A stretch of DNA of 64,000 nt from Agapetus fuscipes (Eukaryota > Arthropoda > Insecta > Trichoptera > Glossosomatidae): the NCBI GenBank assembly GCA_951799405.1, contig OX637344.1, positions 15,004,001 to 15,068,000 of the forward strand. Reading direction: 5' to 3'. The translations under genes and the position numbers were made by a program. Under the pieces are notes generated by a model. The model was not told the DNA's origin. It worked only from the letters and a program-made list of their open reading frames with translations, and made no database searches. Shown here piece after piece: positions 10,101 through 20,300 of the stretch. The stretch's first letter is position 1. Each line of letters starts with the position of its first letter.

Positions 10101-11493
10101 TGTCACAAAAGGTCCATCCAGCCTCACAGCAACTCGGTCTGGCTTAAGTATTAGCACTTTGTAGCAACGAACAATCTTGTAAGTACCTCTTCGGCACTAC
10201 AACAAGTGTAATAGACCCTTACGGGGCTATTCTTAGACATTTTAGTCGTCGGTTGAGCCCGCGCTTTGACAAACTAATGATGCCTTGGCTGAATGTTTGA
10301 TCACCACGGTCATACTTTACCTACCGAATTTTGGTAATATTTGTATGAAGACTAATCAGCTATTCACTTGCGCCCATCTTAGTTTGACAGGTCTTCATAC
10401 AAATGCATCGTTAGTTTGTCAAAGCGTAGGCTCAACCAACGACTAAAATGTCTAAGAATAGCCCCGTTAGAGTCTCTTAAATGCAGGGACTCTTCCGCAC
10501 GGGATTTCTTAAACAACAAAAAAAGAGACGTCTCAAAACTGATGACCCAATGTTGTGAGTGACCTTGAAGTGACACGAAACGGCACAGAAAAAATAGATT
10601 TTTGTTTTCCAGAGTGGCAGCGTGGGTCTGGCCGCCTACAGCGGTGGTTGGCCCTCTGCTGGCCTGGCGCACCGCCGCGGCATCCTGATGCTGCAGGCCA
10701 GGGTCACGAGGACTCTGGCCATCTCGGCCATGGGCTTCTCCAACATCTCCCTGGCCACTTTCACATCGGTAAGGAAGCCATGATGCGATCGATCACATCA
10801 TTGACTGTAACTGTAACTGTAACTCTGTCGCTATTCCGCTAGGTGTTTGCAGAGCCTCTGCAGAGCTGCCTCCAGTTCTTCATATCCTTACATACCTATT
10901 TCAATTCATGTATATCTATCACCTTTTTTCATGCATTTTCTTCTTTTACGCTCACTTTGTACATCCCATTCTTTCCCTCCGTACTTTTCTCGGTCGTCCC
11001 TTACCTCTTTTTCCTTTCACACTTCCTCTGTATATATACTTGTCAGTCTATCATCATTCATTCTTTCCACATGCTCAAACCATCTCATCACATTCTTTTG
11101 TACCTTAACTTTCACATTCTCTTTTAACTTACATTATTTCCATACCCATTCATTCCTAACGCTGTCGCTTAGAGTTTTTCCTGTAATGCTTCAATTCCAC
11201 CGTATATACTTTACTCATTTCGCTATCATTCTCTGTCCATGCTTCACTTCCATACATCAATTGGGCATTGGGCCCTTGAGGTGTGCTACACACGAAAACG
11301 GCGCTTTTTAAAAAAACAAATTATATCAAATAATCAAAGTCGGTAACAATTTGCCATTATGCACCGCCATTTTCAGATCCTTTTATTTGTGTTTTATTTT
11401 TATTTTCAGATTTTGAGCGCGTCCTGGTCGTACTTTACATTATTGAGGAGTGTGTACCAGAAAACTGACAAGAAGAGCAATGTGATAGATTAA
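6499..11493 (+). CDS. OR-A: insect odorant receptor gene (7tm_6 family), 6 coding exons
   Basis: Likely a ligand-binding odorant receptor that acts in the dendrite membrane of olfactory neurons together with Orco (family knowledge). Inferred exons are 6499-7177, 8035-8233, 8517-8613, 9147-9248, 10613-10768 and 11410-11493. Together they give 1317 nt (438 codons plus TAA), a usual length for the family. All introns are GT-AG, with phases 1, 2, 0, 0 and 0. Hydrophobic segments lie near residues 62-82, 103-120, 165-190, 230-250, 300-325, 330-352 and 395-422, giving the expected seven. Family landmarks include QFYAG at the exon 1/2 join, YGNKLIEE at the end of exon 4 and SWSYFTLLRSVY in exon 6. 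Exon 1 continues through the point where OR-B has an intron, so one intron was lost here or gained there. The start codon sits 17 bases after an LB3 repeat tail. The nearest paralogue is OR-B, 5.6 kb downstream. The ligand cannot be told. Confidence 0.88.
7178..8034 (+). other. OR-A intron 1
   Basis: Phase 1 intron. Holds a short perfect palindrome (GCGAATCTTGACGTCA and inverse) at about 7611-7643; otherwise unremarkable. Confidence 0.75.
8035..8233 (+). CDS. OR-A exon 2
   Basis: Acceptor TTCCAG, donor GGGTAACT. It encodes GVFTTSAVSSVDCFFCLL and continues into a membrane segment and a charged loop ending YHNKLIG. It is closely matched by OR-B exon 3. Enters in phase 1 and leaves in phase 2. 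Confidence 0.88.
8517..8613 (+). CDS. OR-A exon 3
   Basis: Acceptor ATTTTCAG, donor GTAAGT. It encodes CREVESIFSSVLLLNLVASS followed by LLICLLIFSVT, one membrane segment. Length (97 nt) and phases are identical to OR-B exon 4. It is too short and start-less to appear as a free reading frame. Confidence 0.88.
8735..9037. mobile_element. MITE-B copy with nested S2 scrap
   Basis: CACTTTATACTGAATAA at the left, CACTTATTCAGTATTATC at the right; an S2 tail (8756-8826, minus) sits inside. OR-A intron 3. Confidence 0.7.
9147..9248 (+). CDS. OR-A exon 4
   Basis: Acceptor TGTCACAG, donor GAGGTGACT, which is weaker than the others. It encodes VSPASRIVKYLIFLSSSL through YGNKLIEE, 34 codons, phase 0 at both ends, the same size as OR-B exon 5. 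Confidence 0.87.
9307..9529. mobile_element. MITE-A copy in OR-A intron 4
   Basis: GCTATTCTTAGACATTTTAG at the left is mirrored at the right; the outermost bases are worn. Same centre as 10222-10466. Confidence 0.8.
9688..9925 (+). repeat. LB3 copy, OR-A intron 4
   Basis: TTTCCTTGACTCATAGG start; the tail is eroded. Confidence 0.7.
9951..10221 (+). mobile_element. S1 SINE with 3' module ii (left part)
   Basis: Full S1 head and body followed by ACCTCTTCGGCACTACAACA; the module is split by MITE-A and resumes at 10467-10530. OR-A intron 4. Confidence 0.8.
10222..10466. mobile_element. MITE-A copy with TTA duplication, inside an S1 tail
   Basis: Ends CGGGGCTATTCTTAGAC and its inverse; TTA lies on both sides (10219-10221, 10467-10469). 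245 bp with no coding capacity. A TTA duplication fits PIF/Harbinger-type MITEs (inference). It splits the 3' module of the S1 SINE at 9951. Confidence 0.88.
10613..10768 (+). CDS. OR-A exon 5
   Basis: Acceptor TTTTCCAG, donor TCGGTAAGG. It encodes 52 codons from SGSVGLAAYSGGWPSAG to ISAMGFSNISLATFTS. It is markedly GC-rich compared with its introns, as expected for coding sequence. Same length and phases as OR-B exon 6. Confidence 0.88.
10801..11384 (-). mobile_element. LINE-A 3' fragment in OR-A intron 5
   Basis: Reads as the reverse complement of the LINE-A end: CTGTAA units, then the last ~180 codons. A ~75 base piece at about 11262-11337 interrupts it and resembles the S1 3' module. LINE-A sequence resumes AAAGTCGGTAACAA at 11336. 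Confidence 0.75.
11410..11493 (+). CDS. OR-A exon 6 and stop
   Basis: Acceptor ATTTTCAG. It encodes ILSASWSYFTLLRSVY plus an 11-residue polar tail ending at TAA (11491-11493). The final membrane segment and the SYFTLL motif are typical of the receptor C-terminus. AATAAA signals follow from 11582. Confidence 0.88.
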   Translation: MLSASWSYFTLLRSVYQKTDKKSNVID

Positions 11494-11581
11494 ACAAAGG
11501 CTAACTGACTCTGAAACAACAGCTCTCTTAATTTAACTAATACATAATTACTGTTAATTTTACACGCACGCTAGATTTGAA

Positions 11582-11591
11582 AATAAATAAA
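11582..11591 (+). promoter_or_regulatory. Candidate poly(A) signals of OR-A
   Basis: Overlapping AATAAA hexamers about 90 bases after the OR-A stop codon, in an A-rich stretch. Position is plausible for the 3' end, but no transcript evidence is available. Confidence 0.45.
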
Positions 11592-11694
11592 AATAAAAAC
11601 AAAATGCAACTGTTTTTTTTTATAGAGAAAACTTGTTGTGAAAATCAGTAATATTTCGCTCCCCCAGTTCTTGTTTGCCGTATAGACCAATTCC

Positions 11695-11880
11695 GGAGTG
11701 CACTAGTGATTGATCAGATAAATGAGATTGCGAATGAATGGAATTTACAGAGTGGAAACCAGAGAAGAGCATGCATGAAAAGAGTGATGAAATTAGATGA
11801 GATGAAAGAAGTATGCAAGGACAGAGTCAAGTGGAGGCACTTGTGTGGAGGTACCGGCCACCCCTAGAGGAATGGCGGCA
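11695..11880 (+). mobile_element. LINE-A-related 3' fragment
   Basis: Encodes a diverged RRACMKRVMKLDEMKEV region and ends GGCCACCCCTAGAGGAATGG like LINE-A, but without the GTTACA tail. It joins directly to a different LINE end. Confidence 0.65.
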
Positions 11881-12170
11881 GGATACAAGACAAGACTAGT
11901 GCACCCAAAGGATATACAGGAGAGAAAACTGACGCTGCGTTCCGTAGAGAGGGGCTCCAAAGCGTTGGTGAGCGAGCCAACCAGGAGAATAACCACTGTG
12001 TTTGGCAATAGTGCGTTTGCTGTTGCGGGTCCCTCTCCGTGGAACCAGATGCCACCGGAAGTTTGAGCATCAAAATCCAGGGAAAACCTCAAAACATCCC
12101 TCAAGACACATTACTTCGCAGCGATAGCACAACAAGCGCCCTTGGAGTGACAATCTTCACGAAACGGGAC
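11881..12170 (+). mobile_element. CR1/L2-like LINE C-terminal fragment
   Basis: Frame contains NSAFAVAGPSPWNQMPPEV, the pattern seen at the end of CR1/L2 type reverse transcriptase proteins (a GP-x-WN-LP-E-R type motif). It follows the LINE-A scrap without a gap, so the pair is a chimera or nested insertion. Confidence 0.5.
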
Positions 12171-12239
12171 TATGTCAATCATCATCATCATTAAATCATC
12201 GGGTGAGAAACGATTTTGTAAGAAAATAATGTGGTGTCA

Positions 12240-12892
12240 GAGAAAGTGTGAAAATAAAGATTAAAAGAAGTTTGTTCAGATGGTTTGGGGCATATGGAGA
12301 GAATGAATGATGAAAGACTGACGAAGAAAGTATATGTTGGTAGAATAGATAGATGTCGTGGTAGAAGAAGACCGAGAAAGGTATGGATGGACCAAATTTT
12401 CGAAATTGCGAATGAATGGAATATCAAGAACCATAATAAAAGGAGAGTCTGCATGAAGAAGGTTATGACTCTGGAGGAAATGAAAGAAGTGTGTAAGGAC
12501 AAAAATAAATGGCGGTTAATCTGTGATGTTGGCGGCTAGGGTTTTTTAAATTAAAATTTGGTTTCTATCAGTTTTTGATGTCCATACATGTTATAATTTG
12601 TTGATTTTAAAAATGTAATTTGCTGTGTATGTTCCTTGACTTATAGGTTGGTATGCGGCTGACCACCCATGCTGTAGAAAATTGTTCACTTTGCCAATGT
12701 CCCCCCTGTTTTAGGGAAGGTCGGTAGGAGTTGCAGGGTGTATGTTCATTTGAGATTCGGGTTTTTATATTGTAGGATTACATGCGGCATGTTTAAGCGC
12801 AAACTTAAACATATCTGTTTTGTGAAAATGCATGTAATATCAATCTCTTATGTCACTTATATTTTGCAATTTAGATTAGATTAGATTAGATC
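12240..12892 (+). mobile_element. LINE-B 3' fragment with LB3 end
   Basis: Carries the C-terminal coding part (GRRRPRKVWMDQI, then NKRRVCMKKVMTLEE) ending at a stop near 12537, a ~100 base AT-rich UTR, and a complete LB3 block (12643-12892) with a TTAGA tail. It links LINE-B to the LB3 family. Confidence 0.75.
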
Positions 12893-13194
12893 ATCATCAT
12901 AAGGAATTTAAAGGGTGAAAATGCACTTGTCCCAATAATAGCTACAGTCTCCTACCACTTGAGTGGGTACATATGAAGGTGCTGGGTTCAATACCCGCCG
13001 ACACAATGGCATTTCTCAAGATCTCGTTATTCTCAAGTCTAGCGAGGATAAAAATAGAAATATCGCCTTTTTTGAGAATAGAAAAATAGCAGAGAAAAGC
13101 AACTACGAAGATAACGTACTGAAAAGTCTCTCCTAGAAATACACGCCAATTATACTTGTATTTATAAATATATACATATTTTAACGATTTCTGC

Positions 13195-13290
13195 TGAACA
13201 TAAAACTCGCGACTCCTGCCGCCCTTCGCTGAAACTGGGTGGTATTAGCAAAAGTGAAGGGTCAGCTTCATCCGATTACCAACATACTAC
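13195..13290 (-). repeat. LB3 partial, minus strand
   Basis: Only the TGCCGCCCTTCGCTGAAAC end is left. Confidence 0.5.
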
Positions 13291-13330
13291 TAAATTTTAT
13301 TTTTATTTTCTTCTGTTAGTTTCATTTTAC

Positions 13331-13420
13331 ACCTGAAGATGCAAGGTATCTATTGCTTCTCCCGAAACTGGTTTTGTACAAAAATAAACTCAAAAAGTGA
13401 ATTTGAAATGAATTGTCAAC
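13331..13420 (+). mobile_element. Penelope-like 3' end fragment
   Basis: ACACCTGAAGATG and CTTCTCCCGAAACTGGTT match the end of the Penelope-like element at 30791-30830, followed by ATAAACTCAA. Confidence 0.6.
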
Positions 13421-14150
13421 TTGTATTGTATTTGTCGAATCGTTTTCAATTGATTTCCAATCGTAACAATGTGGAGGAAGTGGAAATTCCATTTCCACAG
13501 CTTTACAAATCTCTGGAAGTGTGATAAACGTGGAAGACGTCCGTATTTTTACATAAAATAACACAGAGAGAGATATTCCCCGGGAATGCAAAAGGTAGTC
13601 ACATAATACAATTGTTATTCCAATGACACCCCATTTTCCAAAATATAACTTTTACTTTTTACTATAATTTTACCCTTTGGAGGTTGAGTGTGTGGTGTGA
13701 ATAAAAGCCCGTTTTTGAAAGTGTATATTTTTAATGCAGTCAGTACTGTTCAATCAAAGGTAATTCAAAATGTTGTCTTGGTTGCAATCTTCCGGTCTTC
13801 AAGCTGCGTCCAGGCGGAAGTCCTCCTTAATCCGCCTTGCTTGTGAGGCGAGCAGGATGCTTGATGCTTGAAGTGGGGGAAGGAAAGGAAATATGGAAAG
13901 TGGCAATTAGGACGAAACCATGTAAACTTTTGAGGAAGTTCGGATTGGCCCTAACAAGGACCTTTTGTTGTGAGCAGGAGAAAAAACTGTAAACTTTTGA
14001 GGAAAATTAAAAGTGGCCCTGCCTGAAAAAATAATTTATAAATTCTTTTGATATTTAGGCGTGTTGAAAGAAAATACTATATCAAAGGTGTATTGAAAAT
14101 GTGAAGGTGGAATTGTGTCTTGAGGTTTTAAAGAAAAATGTGGCGATTTG
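13421..14150. other. Intergenic, nothing recognised
   Basis: Two related lines (TGTAAACTTTTGAGGAA at 13920 and 13989) suggest a small local duplication. Confidence 0.4.
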
Positions 14151-14553
14151 TCCCTTTAGTGCTTGTTTGTCATATGTCCTTCAGTAGTAATTTCACATGA
14201 ACAATGTTCGTAAGTGTACTAGACCAATGTTTCTTATGAACACTAAAAATTGATTTGAAAAAGCATTGTAAACAACACACACTATCGTGTTTTACGTTTT
14301 TTTCTTGCCTCACGCAACTAAGCTACACATATAGTGTAAATTCTTGCCTGCGTTATCGACGAAGTGGTCGCATGTGGCAATTCGGGTCCTATTTATTTTT
14401 ACGGGTAAGTGAGTCGCCCTCACACCAACCACTTTCAGTTGAAGTGGGGAATCAGATTATGTAAAATGTGTTTCTTAAGACAATTTCATAGAAAGGCCAT
14501 GTTTGAATCAACTGGTGGATAAGGCAAACAAGCACTGGGGAGACGGATTGTAG
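14151..14553. mobile_element. MITE-C copy with nested S2
   Basis: CCCTTTAGTGCTTGTTTG at the left, CAAACAAGCACTGGGGAGA at the right; an S2 tail (14315-14448, minus) is nested inside. Confidence 0.75.
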
Positions 14554-14984
14554 ATTATTCATGAAATATTTGTTTTAGAAAAGGAATAAGTGATGAGACG
14601 CTTGCTTATATATTTATTAGACTCTGACATAAGGTGAGACATTTAAAAAAAACGTAATTTTTAATGACGTCGTATGAAGTACTGGGTTTTTACAAATATG
14701 TAGAAAATATTGTAGATATATTTCATGTAGAAATAAAATATCAAAGGATGATTTTTAGGCTTAAGTTGGAATCACGGTCGTTTGACATATTTTCAAAAAT
14801 AACAACTACACAGCTAAAATTTATTAATCGGATAAAATAAATTTCTATGCTCCCAACCACTACTCCCGAGCGCGCAGCCATCCTCTCTTTTACCTCCCAT
14901 CTACCAAAACAAATGTGATGCTGCATGATGGAATCCACTGTGCAATGAGGATGTTGAATGGAATATCAATATATATCTTCCATG
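14554..14984. other. Intergenic, nothing recognised
   Basis: No gene or repeat signal. Confidence 0.4.
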
Positions 14985-15175
14985 AAACTTTTAAGTCATT
15001 TTCCGTTTATCTAGAGGTGTCATCTCTAGGTATATGTAGTTAACTGTGTACATCCGTGTCTTATGTGTAATGTTGCTTATTGTGTGTATATCATGTATGT
15101 ATATTGTACGTCAAATGAATTGGTTTTGCAACTGTAAATTTGTATGGAAATAAAGGATATTATTATTATTATTAG
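14985..15175 (+). mobile_element. LINE or SINE 3' end with ATT tail
   Basis: Ends AAATAAAGGATATT followed by five ATT units, typical of a retroelement 3' end. No coding remnant. Confidence 0.35.
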
Positions 15176-15210
15176 ACGAACTGTTATTAGAGAACTTTCA
15201 TTATTCTGGG

Positions 15211-15243
15211 CGTTTCGTTAGCGGCGTGGCTAACGTCTTCAGG
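15211..15243 (-). repeat. Hammerhead-like remnant
   Basis: CTGAAGA, a 7 bp CGTTAGC/GCTAACG stem, then AAACG on the minus strand; no inverted arms seen. Confidence 0.45.
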
Positions 15244-15289
15244 AGACACCCTCTCTGCACGAGGATTATAAAGGACGATTTATTTAGTG

Positions 15290-15560
15290 AGCGCTGTTTT
15301 TGTGTTAATCACACCTCAAAAGCCATCTGAAATAAACGCACACCTCACGAACCCTCTGCGAGCTTCTGTAAGAGCTTCCGTAAGGCTGGATGGACTTCTG
15401 TGTACTGGTCTTTGGTAAAGGTACATGAATTTTTAAGCCCAGTGAAGAGAATATATGAAAATATAAATTGTAATTTTTTTATGCTTCACCGGGATTTGAG
15501 CCCAAAATCTTCCATTTACGAGTCTGAAGCGTCACCACAAGACTACGGACTGGTCAAATG
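15290..15560 (-). mobile_element. S1 SINE with 3' module iii, minus strand
   Basis: Head at 15560-15480 and body at 15475-15370; module iii is partly rearranged. Confidence 0.7.
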
Positions 15561-15769
15561 TAAGCTTGTGGCCGGGTGACGACACATTTTTGTCTATGTC
15601 TATTTACGTGCGTACCTCATTCGCACCATATGTGAAGAAACAAGGTTGAAATTTACATGGTTGACAATTTTTCACGGTATGAATGGTCAACCTAATAAAT
15701 AATAATAAAAATTGGCCAATTTTTATATAGCGCCATTTATTGGCACTAGCCACCCCAATAATAATAATA

Positions 15770-16055
15770 ATATAAGGATGATTTATTTGGTGAGCGCTGT
15801 TTTTGTATAAATCACACCTCAAGAGCCCTCTTCGAGCTTGGTCGTCGCTGGAGAAAGCGCCAATTCTAAAGCAAGACCCAGTTTCTGTAAGGTTGGATGG
15901 ACCTTTCAGTGACCGGTCTTTGGTAAAGGTTTATGAATTTTTTCAACCCAGCGAAGAGCACATTTGGAAATATTAATGGTATATTTTTATGCTCTGCTGG
16001 GATTCGAATCTACAACCTTCCATTTACGAGACCGAAGTGTTGCCACGTTGTACAA
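15770..16055 (-). mobile_element. S1 SINE with 3' module iii, minus strand
   Basis: Complete: head GATTCGAATC in reverse at about 16002, module iii next to an ATA array at 15755-15775. Confidence 0.8.
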
Positions 16056-16549
16056 GGGTGCTTACATCCAATCGATAAGGAAGTATGCAATTTTAAATGC
16101 CTCTTTCATTGCATAGTGTAAAATTTTCAAGCGCTTTTTGAACACCCTGTGAATTTTAAAAAATCGTTTAAAAAGTCAGCGCCTTTTTCTCACGCTCGCA
16201 AAAATGCAAAAAAAAAACGCGGCAAATTTTTCCCCTATAAAGCGTCAAAGGCCAGACGCTCTTTCACTCCTCTTTGATTTATGCGCTTGAACGCTGTCAA
16301 AAAAAAATCGCATGTGTAAAAATCTAGTGTGTTGTAATTATTTTTTTGCTACTAAATTCAATTTTTCTGCCTACGAGAACTTCTGATTCTGCTTTTGATA
16401 AGCTGCATCCGCAACGGATTCCTAGTCATCTACTCTTTGGTGAAATTATCCTTCTCTAGTTCCATTTACTGAGACGACTGCAAAGAAGGAAAGAGATTTA
16501 AAAAATTCTTTATAACAAGTACATTTACTGAATGATGTAACTTTTGAAT
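16056..16549. other. OR-B upstream region
   Basis: Unique-looking AT-rich DNA before the minisatellite; a promoter may lie here or within the array, but no clear TATA/initiator pair can be chosen. Confidence 0.35.
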
Positions 16550-17096
16550 GTTGAACGATATCTGGTTGAAAAGTCAGATATTTTTTTAAACATCAACAGT
16601 TTAGAAAAAGATGTAGTTTTTTAATGTTAAAAGATACCTGGTTAAAAAGCTTAATCATCTACCTGGGAAAAATAAAAAGTTTTTGTTTGCATACAAGTAT
16701 CTGGTTTTAGAGTCAGATATAAACTAAGAACTTTTTGTATGAGATCAAAGTGTTGAAAAGTCAGATATCTTTTTGAAACACCTAGGAAACAGGAAGAACC
16801 TTTTGTATCAGATTATCTGGTTTTAAAGTAGCATTTTTTAAAAAACAAATACAACATTCTTAATTGTTACAAAATATCTGGTTGTAAAATCAGATATTTT
16901 TTTGACACGTCTGTCAAAATAAAAACTTTTTGTATGAGATCATAGTTTTGAAAAGTCGGATATTTTTTTTATACACCTACAAAACAGGAATAACTTCTTG
17001 TATCAGATTATCTGGTTTAAAAGTCGCATATTTTTTTGAAACAACTTCAAATCAAGAAAAACCTTTTGTATTAGATTATCTTGTTATAAAGTCAGG
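16550..17096. repeat. Minisatellite ending at the OR-B start codon
   Basis: About nine diverged units of 60-75 bases built around TATCTGGTT, AAAGTCAGATATTTTTTTGA and ACCTTTTGTAT. The last unit ends AAAGTCAGG and the ATG follows at once, so the array forms the 5' flank or UTR. Confidence 0.8.
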
Positions 17097-17302
17097 ATGG
17101 AAGATGATTCAGCTGTGATAAGTCCAGATGGTGAGGGGGGAGGAAGAGTCCTTGGGGAGATAAAGGAAGATGACAAGGGGAGCAAGGACGTCCAGTTTGA
17201 TGATGCGTTTGAGGAAATCAACAAGTTCTTCTCGTTTGGAGGCATCTACGATGTCTACAAGTGGAAGTCGCTGAAGAGCCGGTCTTTTTTAAATTTTCAA
17301 AG
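17097..17302 (+). CDS. OR-B exon 1
   Basis: Residues 1-68 plus two bases of a split codon; donor AGGTAACA. The start ATG is the first in frame, directly after a tandem-repeat block (GTCAGGATGG). The N-terminus is rich in Asp, Glu and Gly; residues 34-68 align with OR-A. Confidence 0.82.
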
Positions 17303-20300
17303 GTAACAAATTGAATTTCATGTACTTAATCTAATCTAATCTAATCTAAGCTGCAAGGATATATATAATTTAAGATTTATATCAAATGCATTCCCACAAG
17401 CAGACATGTATAATTTCGCGCTAACACATGCCGCATGTGGACCTACATTATAAGAACCCATCTCAAATGAACATAAGCCCTGCAACACTTGCCGTCCTTC
17501 CCTGAGACAGTGGTGACATTGGCAAAGTGAACCATTTTTTTACAGTATGGGTGGTCAGCCGCATACCAACCTATAAGTCAAGGAACATACACGACAAACT
17601 ACATTTTTTAAATCAATAAATAATAATATGCATGGACATCAAAACTAAAACAGAAAACAAATTCCTAATTCCCACTCCTAATATAAAACTTAATATTTCA
17701 TGATCATTTATCAACATGAGCTGATGAAAAATATCCAACGTCAGATTATAGCACAACTTCAATTACTTTAAAGCTATGGTTCAATACACAGAATACAGGT
17801 CAATTCAATCCTTTTTTCTTGGTGCCCATTTCATCAAAGATTAATGGTTGTCTTTGTAATTAATGAGGTTGGAACATTGAAAAGGGCGCGAAAATAAACC
17901 TCATCATTCTGTCGGATTGCTTCCAAATTTGACCGCCACAGGTGCTACGTAGTCTAACAAACATCGATACTTAGATTTAATCTTCAACACACTTCAACTG
18001 AAGTGTTGGCGTAAAGCCGGCTCACTTACGTGTAAAAATAAAAATGATGTTACACTATAAGTGCAGCTGTAATAATAATATTAGGATGATTTATTTGGTG
18101 GGAGCTGTTTTTGTGTGTATCACACCTCAAGAGCCCTCTGCGAGCTTGGTCGTCGCTGGAAAGGGTCAATTCTCAAGCAAGACTCAGTTGTTGTAAGGTT
18201 GGATGGACCTTTTAGTGACCGGTCTTTGGTAAAGATTTATGAATTTTTCAACCCAGCGAAGAGCACATTTGGAAATATAAATGGTATATTTTTGTGCTCC
18301 GCCGGGATTCGAATCCACAACCTTCCGTTTACGAGTCCGAAGTGTTGTCACTGGACTACGCACCGGTCCAATTGTAGTGATGTGATGTGATGATGATGTG
18401 ATGCCGATGATACTCTAGCCCAGTGATTCCCAAAGAGATTCATATTAAATGCATTCCCACAAGCAGACACGCATAGTTTCGCGCTCACACATGCCGCATG
18501 TGGACCTACAAGATAAAAACCCAGTCTCAAATGAACATAAGCGTTACTCTTGCCGATCTTCCCTGAAACAGGGGTGACATTGGCAAAGTGAATAATTTTT
18601 TACAGTATGGGTGTTCAGCCGCATACCAACTTATAAGTCAATAAATCGTTATTAAATTAAGTGATCTTCAATATTTCAAAACCCTTGCCCCTTCTAGTCT
18701 TGATCCTGTGTACGCCCTTGAGGTCTCGGATATCCAATTTAAATCAAAACATCCATATCCTTAACTGAAGCCGAAATAATTTTCAGGGGTCCACCGGAAC
18801 CAGCAAAAGTGGTTTATGAGAAAAAAAAGTTGGGAGCTTCTGCTCTATCCGTACGCCGAATTCAAAGATCCTTTTTTTTTCGTTCTTCCAGTTTTCTGTA
18901 CATCATTGGACTCAGCAACATTATCCCCTTGATGATTGGTGAAGTCATCTTCTTCATCATCTCCTTCTTCGTGCCAGAGGACCGCTTTCTCCTCGTCTGC
19001 GACATGATGCCGTGCCTCATCACCTGCTGCTTCGGCGTCGCCAAATCCGCAATGCTGAAAATCAGAAAGACGGAAGTCTGCCAATTGGTGGACGACCTGC
19101 ATGGTCTGTGGCCGAAATCCAAGAATGCAAGGGTCAAAAAGATTGTGAACACTGACATGACCACAACCAAAAACTTTTGTGTATTCTACATGAGTTTGAC
19201 TGTCGGTCTGGGATTGGTGTACAACTTTTTGCCGATTTTTTTGATTTTATATAACTATGCTATGAAGTATATAGCTGGAGCTGACAAGAGGTGGAGCGAC
19301 AACATATTTCAGCCGTATGTGGTTTGGTATCCATACGATTATGGCCAGTCCTATGCTGTCTTCATTCCGACGTATATTTCGCAGTTTTATGGAGGTGAGC
19401 TGGCGATGAAATGAATTTTAAATAAATATATCTATACACTACAAAGCTACACATATCGCCATTTTAAAGGTTAATTGGAATAAGTGCTGATTCACTATAA
19501 TCTATTATCTAAGTTGCAAAGATATATTGACATTTCGTTCCACCAGTTCTTGTTTACCGTATACGCCAATCTTGTCAAATATGACTTTTTCATGCAGTTG
19601 TCTTATGAATCAAATTCTACACAATCTGAGCTAAGAAAAACCGTACAACTCGATAATGTGGGAGTTCTTTTAAATGTTTTTTAAATAAATTCCTTGTTTT
19701 TATAAGACACATTGGTCCAGTACACATGCAAACATTGCTCATGTAAAATTTTCTCAATGGCGTATACGGTAAACAAGAACTAAGGCAGCGATTTATAGCT
19801 CATATCAAATGCATGCCCACAAACAAACACGAGTAGTTCGCACTTACAAATAAAATCCAAACCTCAAATGAACATAAACCCTGCAACTTTTTTCGACCTT
19901 CCCTGAAAACTTTTATTGGGTGGTATTTCTCATAGTAAGTGGAGTTATTATAAGGAGGTGTTCATGGCAAATTTCTGAACTACAGGATTTACATACTTTT
20001 TTTTAATGTTTTCTCTCGTAGAAAACAGGAAAAACGGGGTATTTATCCTAGAAATTCATGTTAGCTTAAAATATCACTTATTACGTTTAAACTTTAAAGT
20101 TATTGCCGCGTTTTCGCCAAAACAGTCGCGTGTGTATTTATTTTAAAAGGTAAGGAGGCCCGTCTTACGCCAATTACTTGATTAAAGGTTGAAGATGAAG
20201 TTCCTTCCAAAAAAATGTCATAGACCTCCAGATATTTTGAAATCTTGAAAGTCTCTCGTACAGGATTCTAAAAATTAACTTGAGCAATCGTTTTGGTTCG

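Noticed and set aside
18809..18891. Coding start of OR-B exon 2 at the upstream ATG
   Set aside because: The paralogue OR-A and the split Ser codon favour the acceptor at 18890-18891; the upstream part is low-complexity intron.
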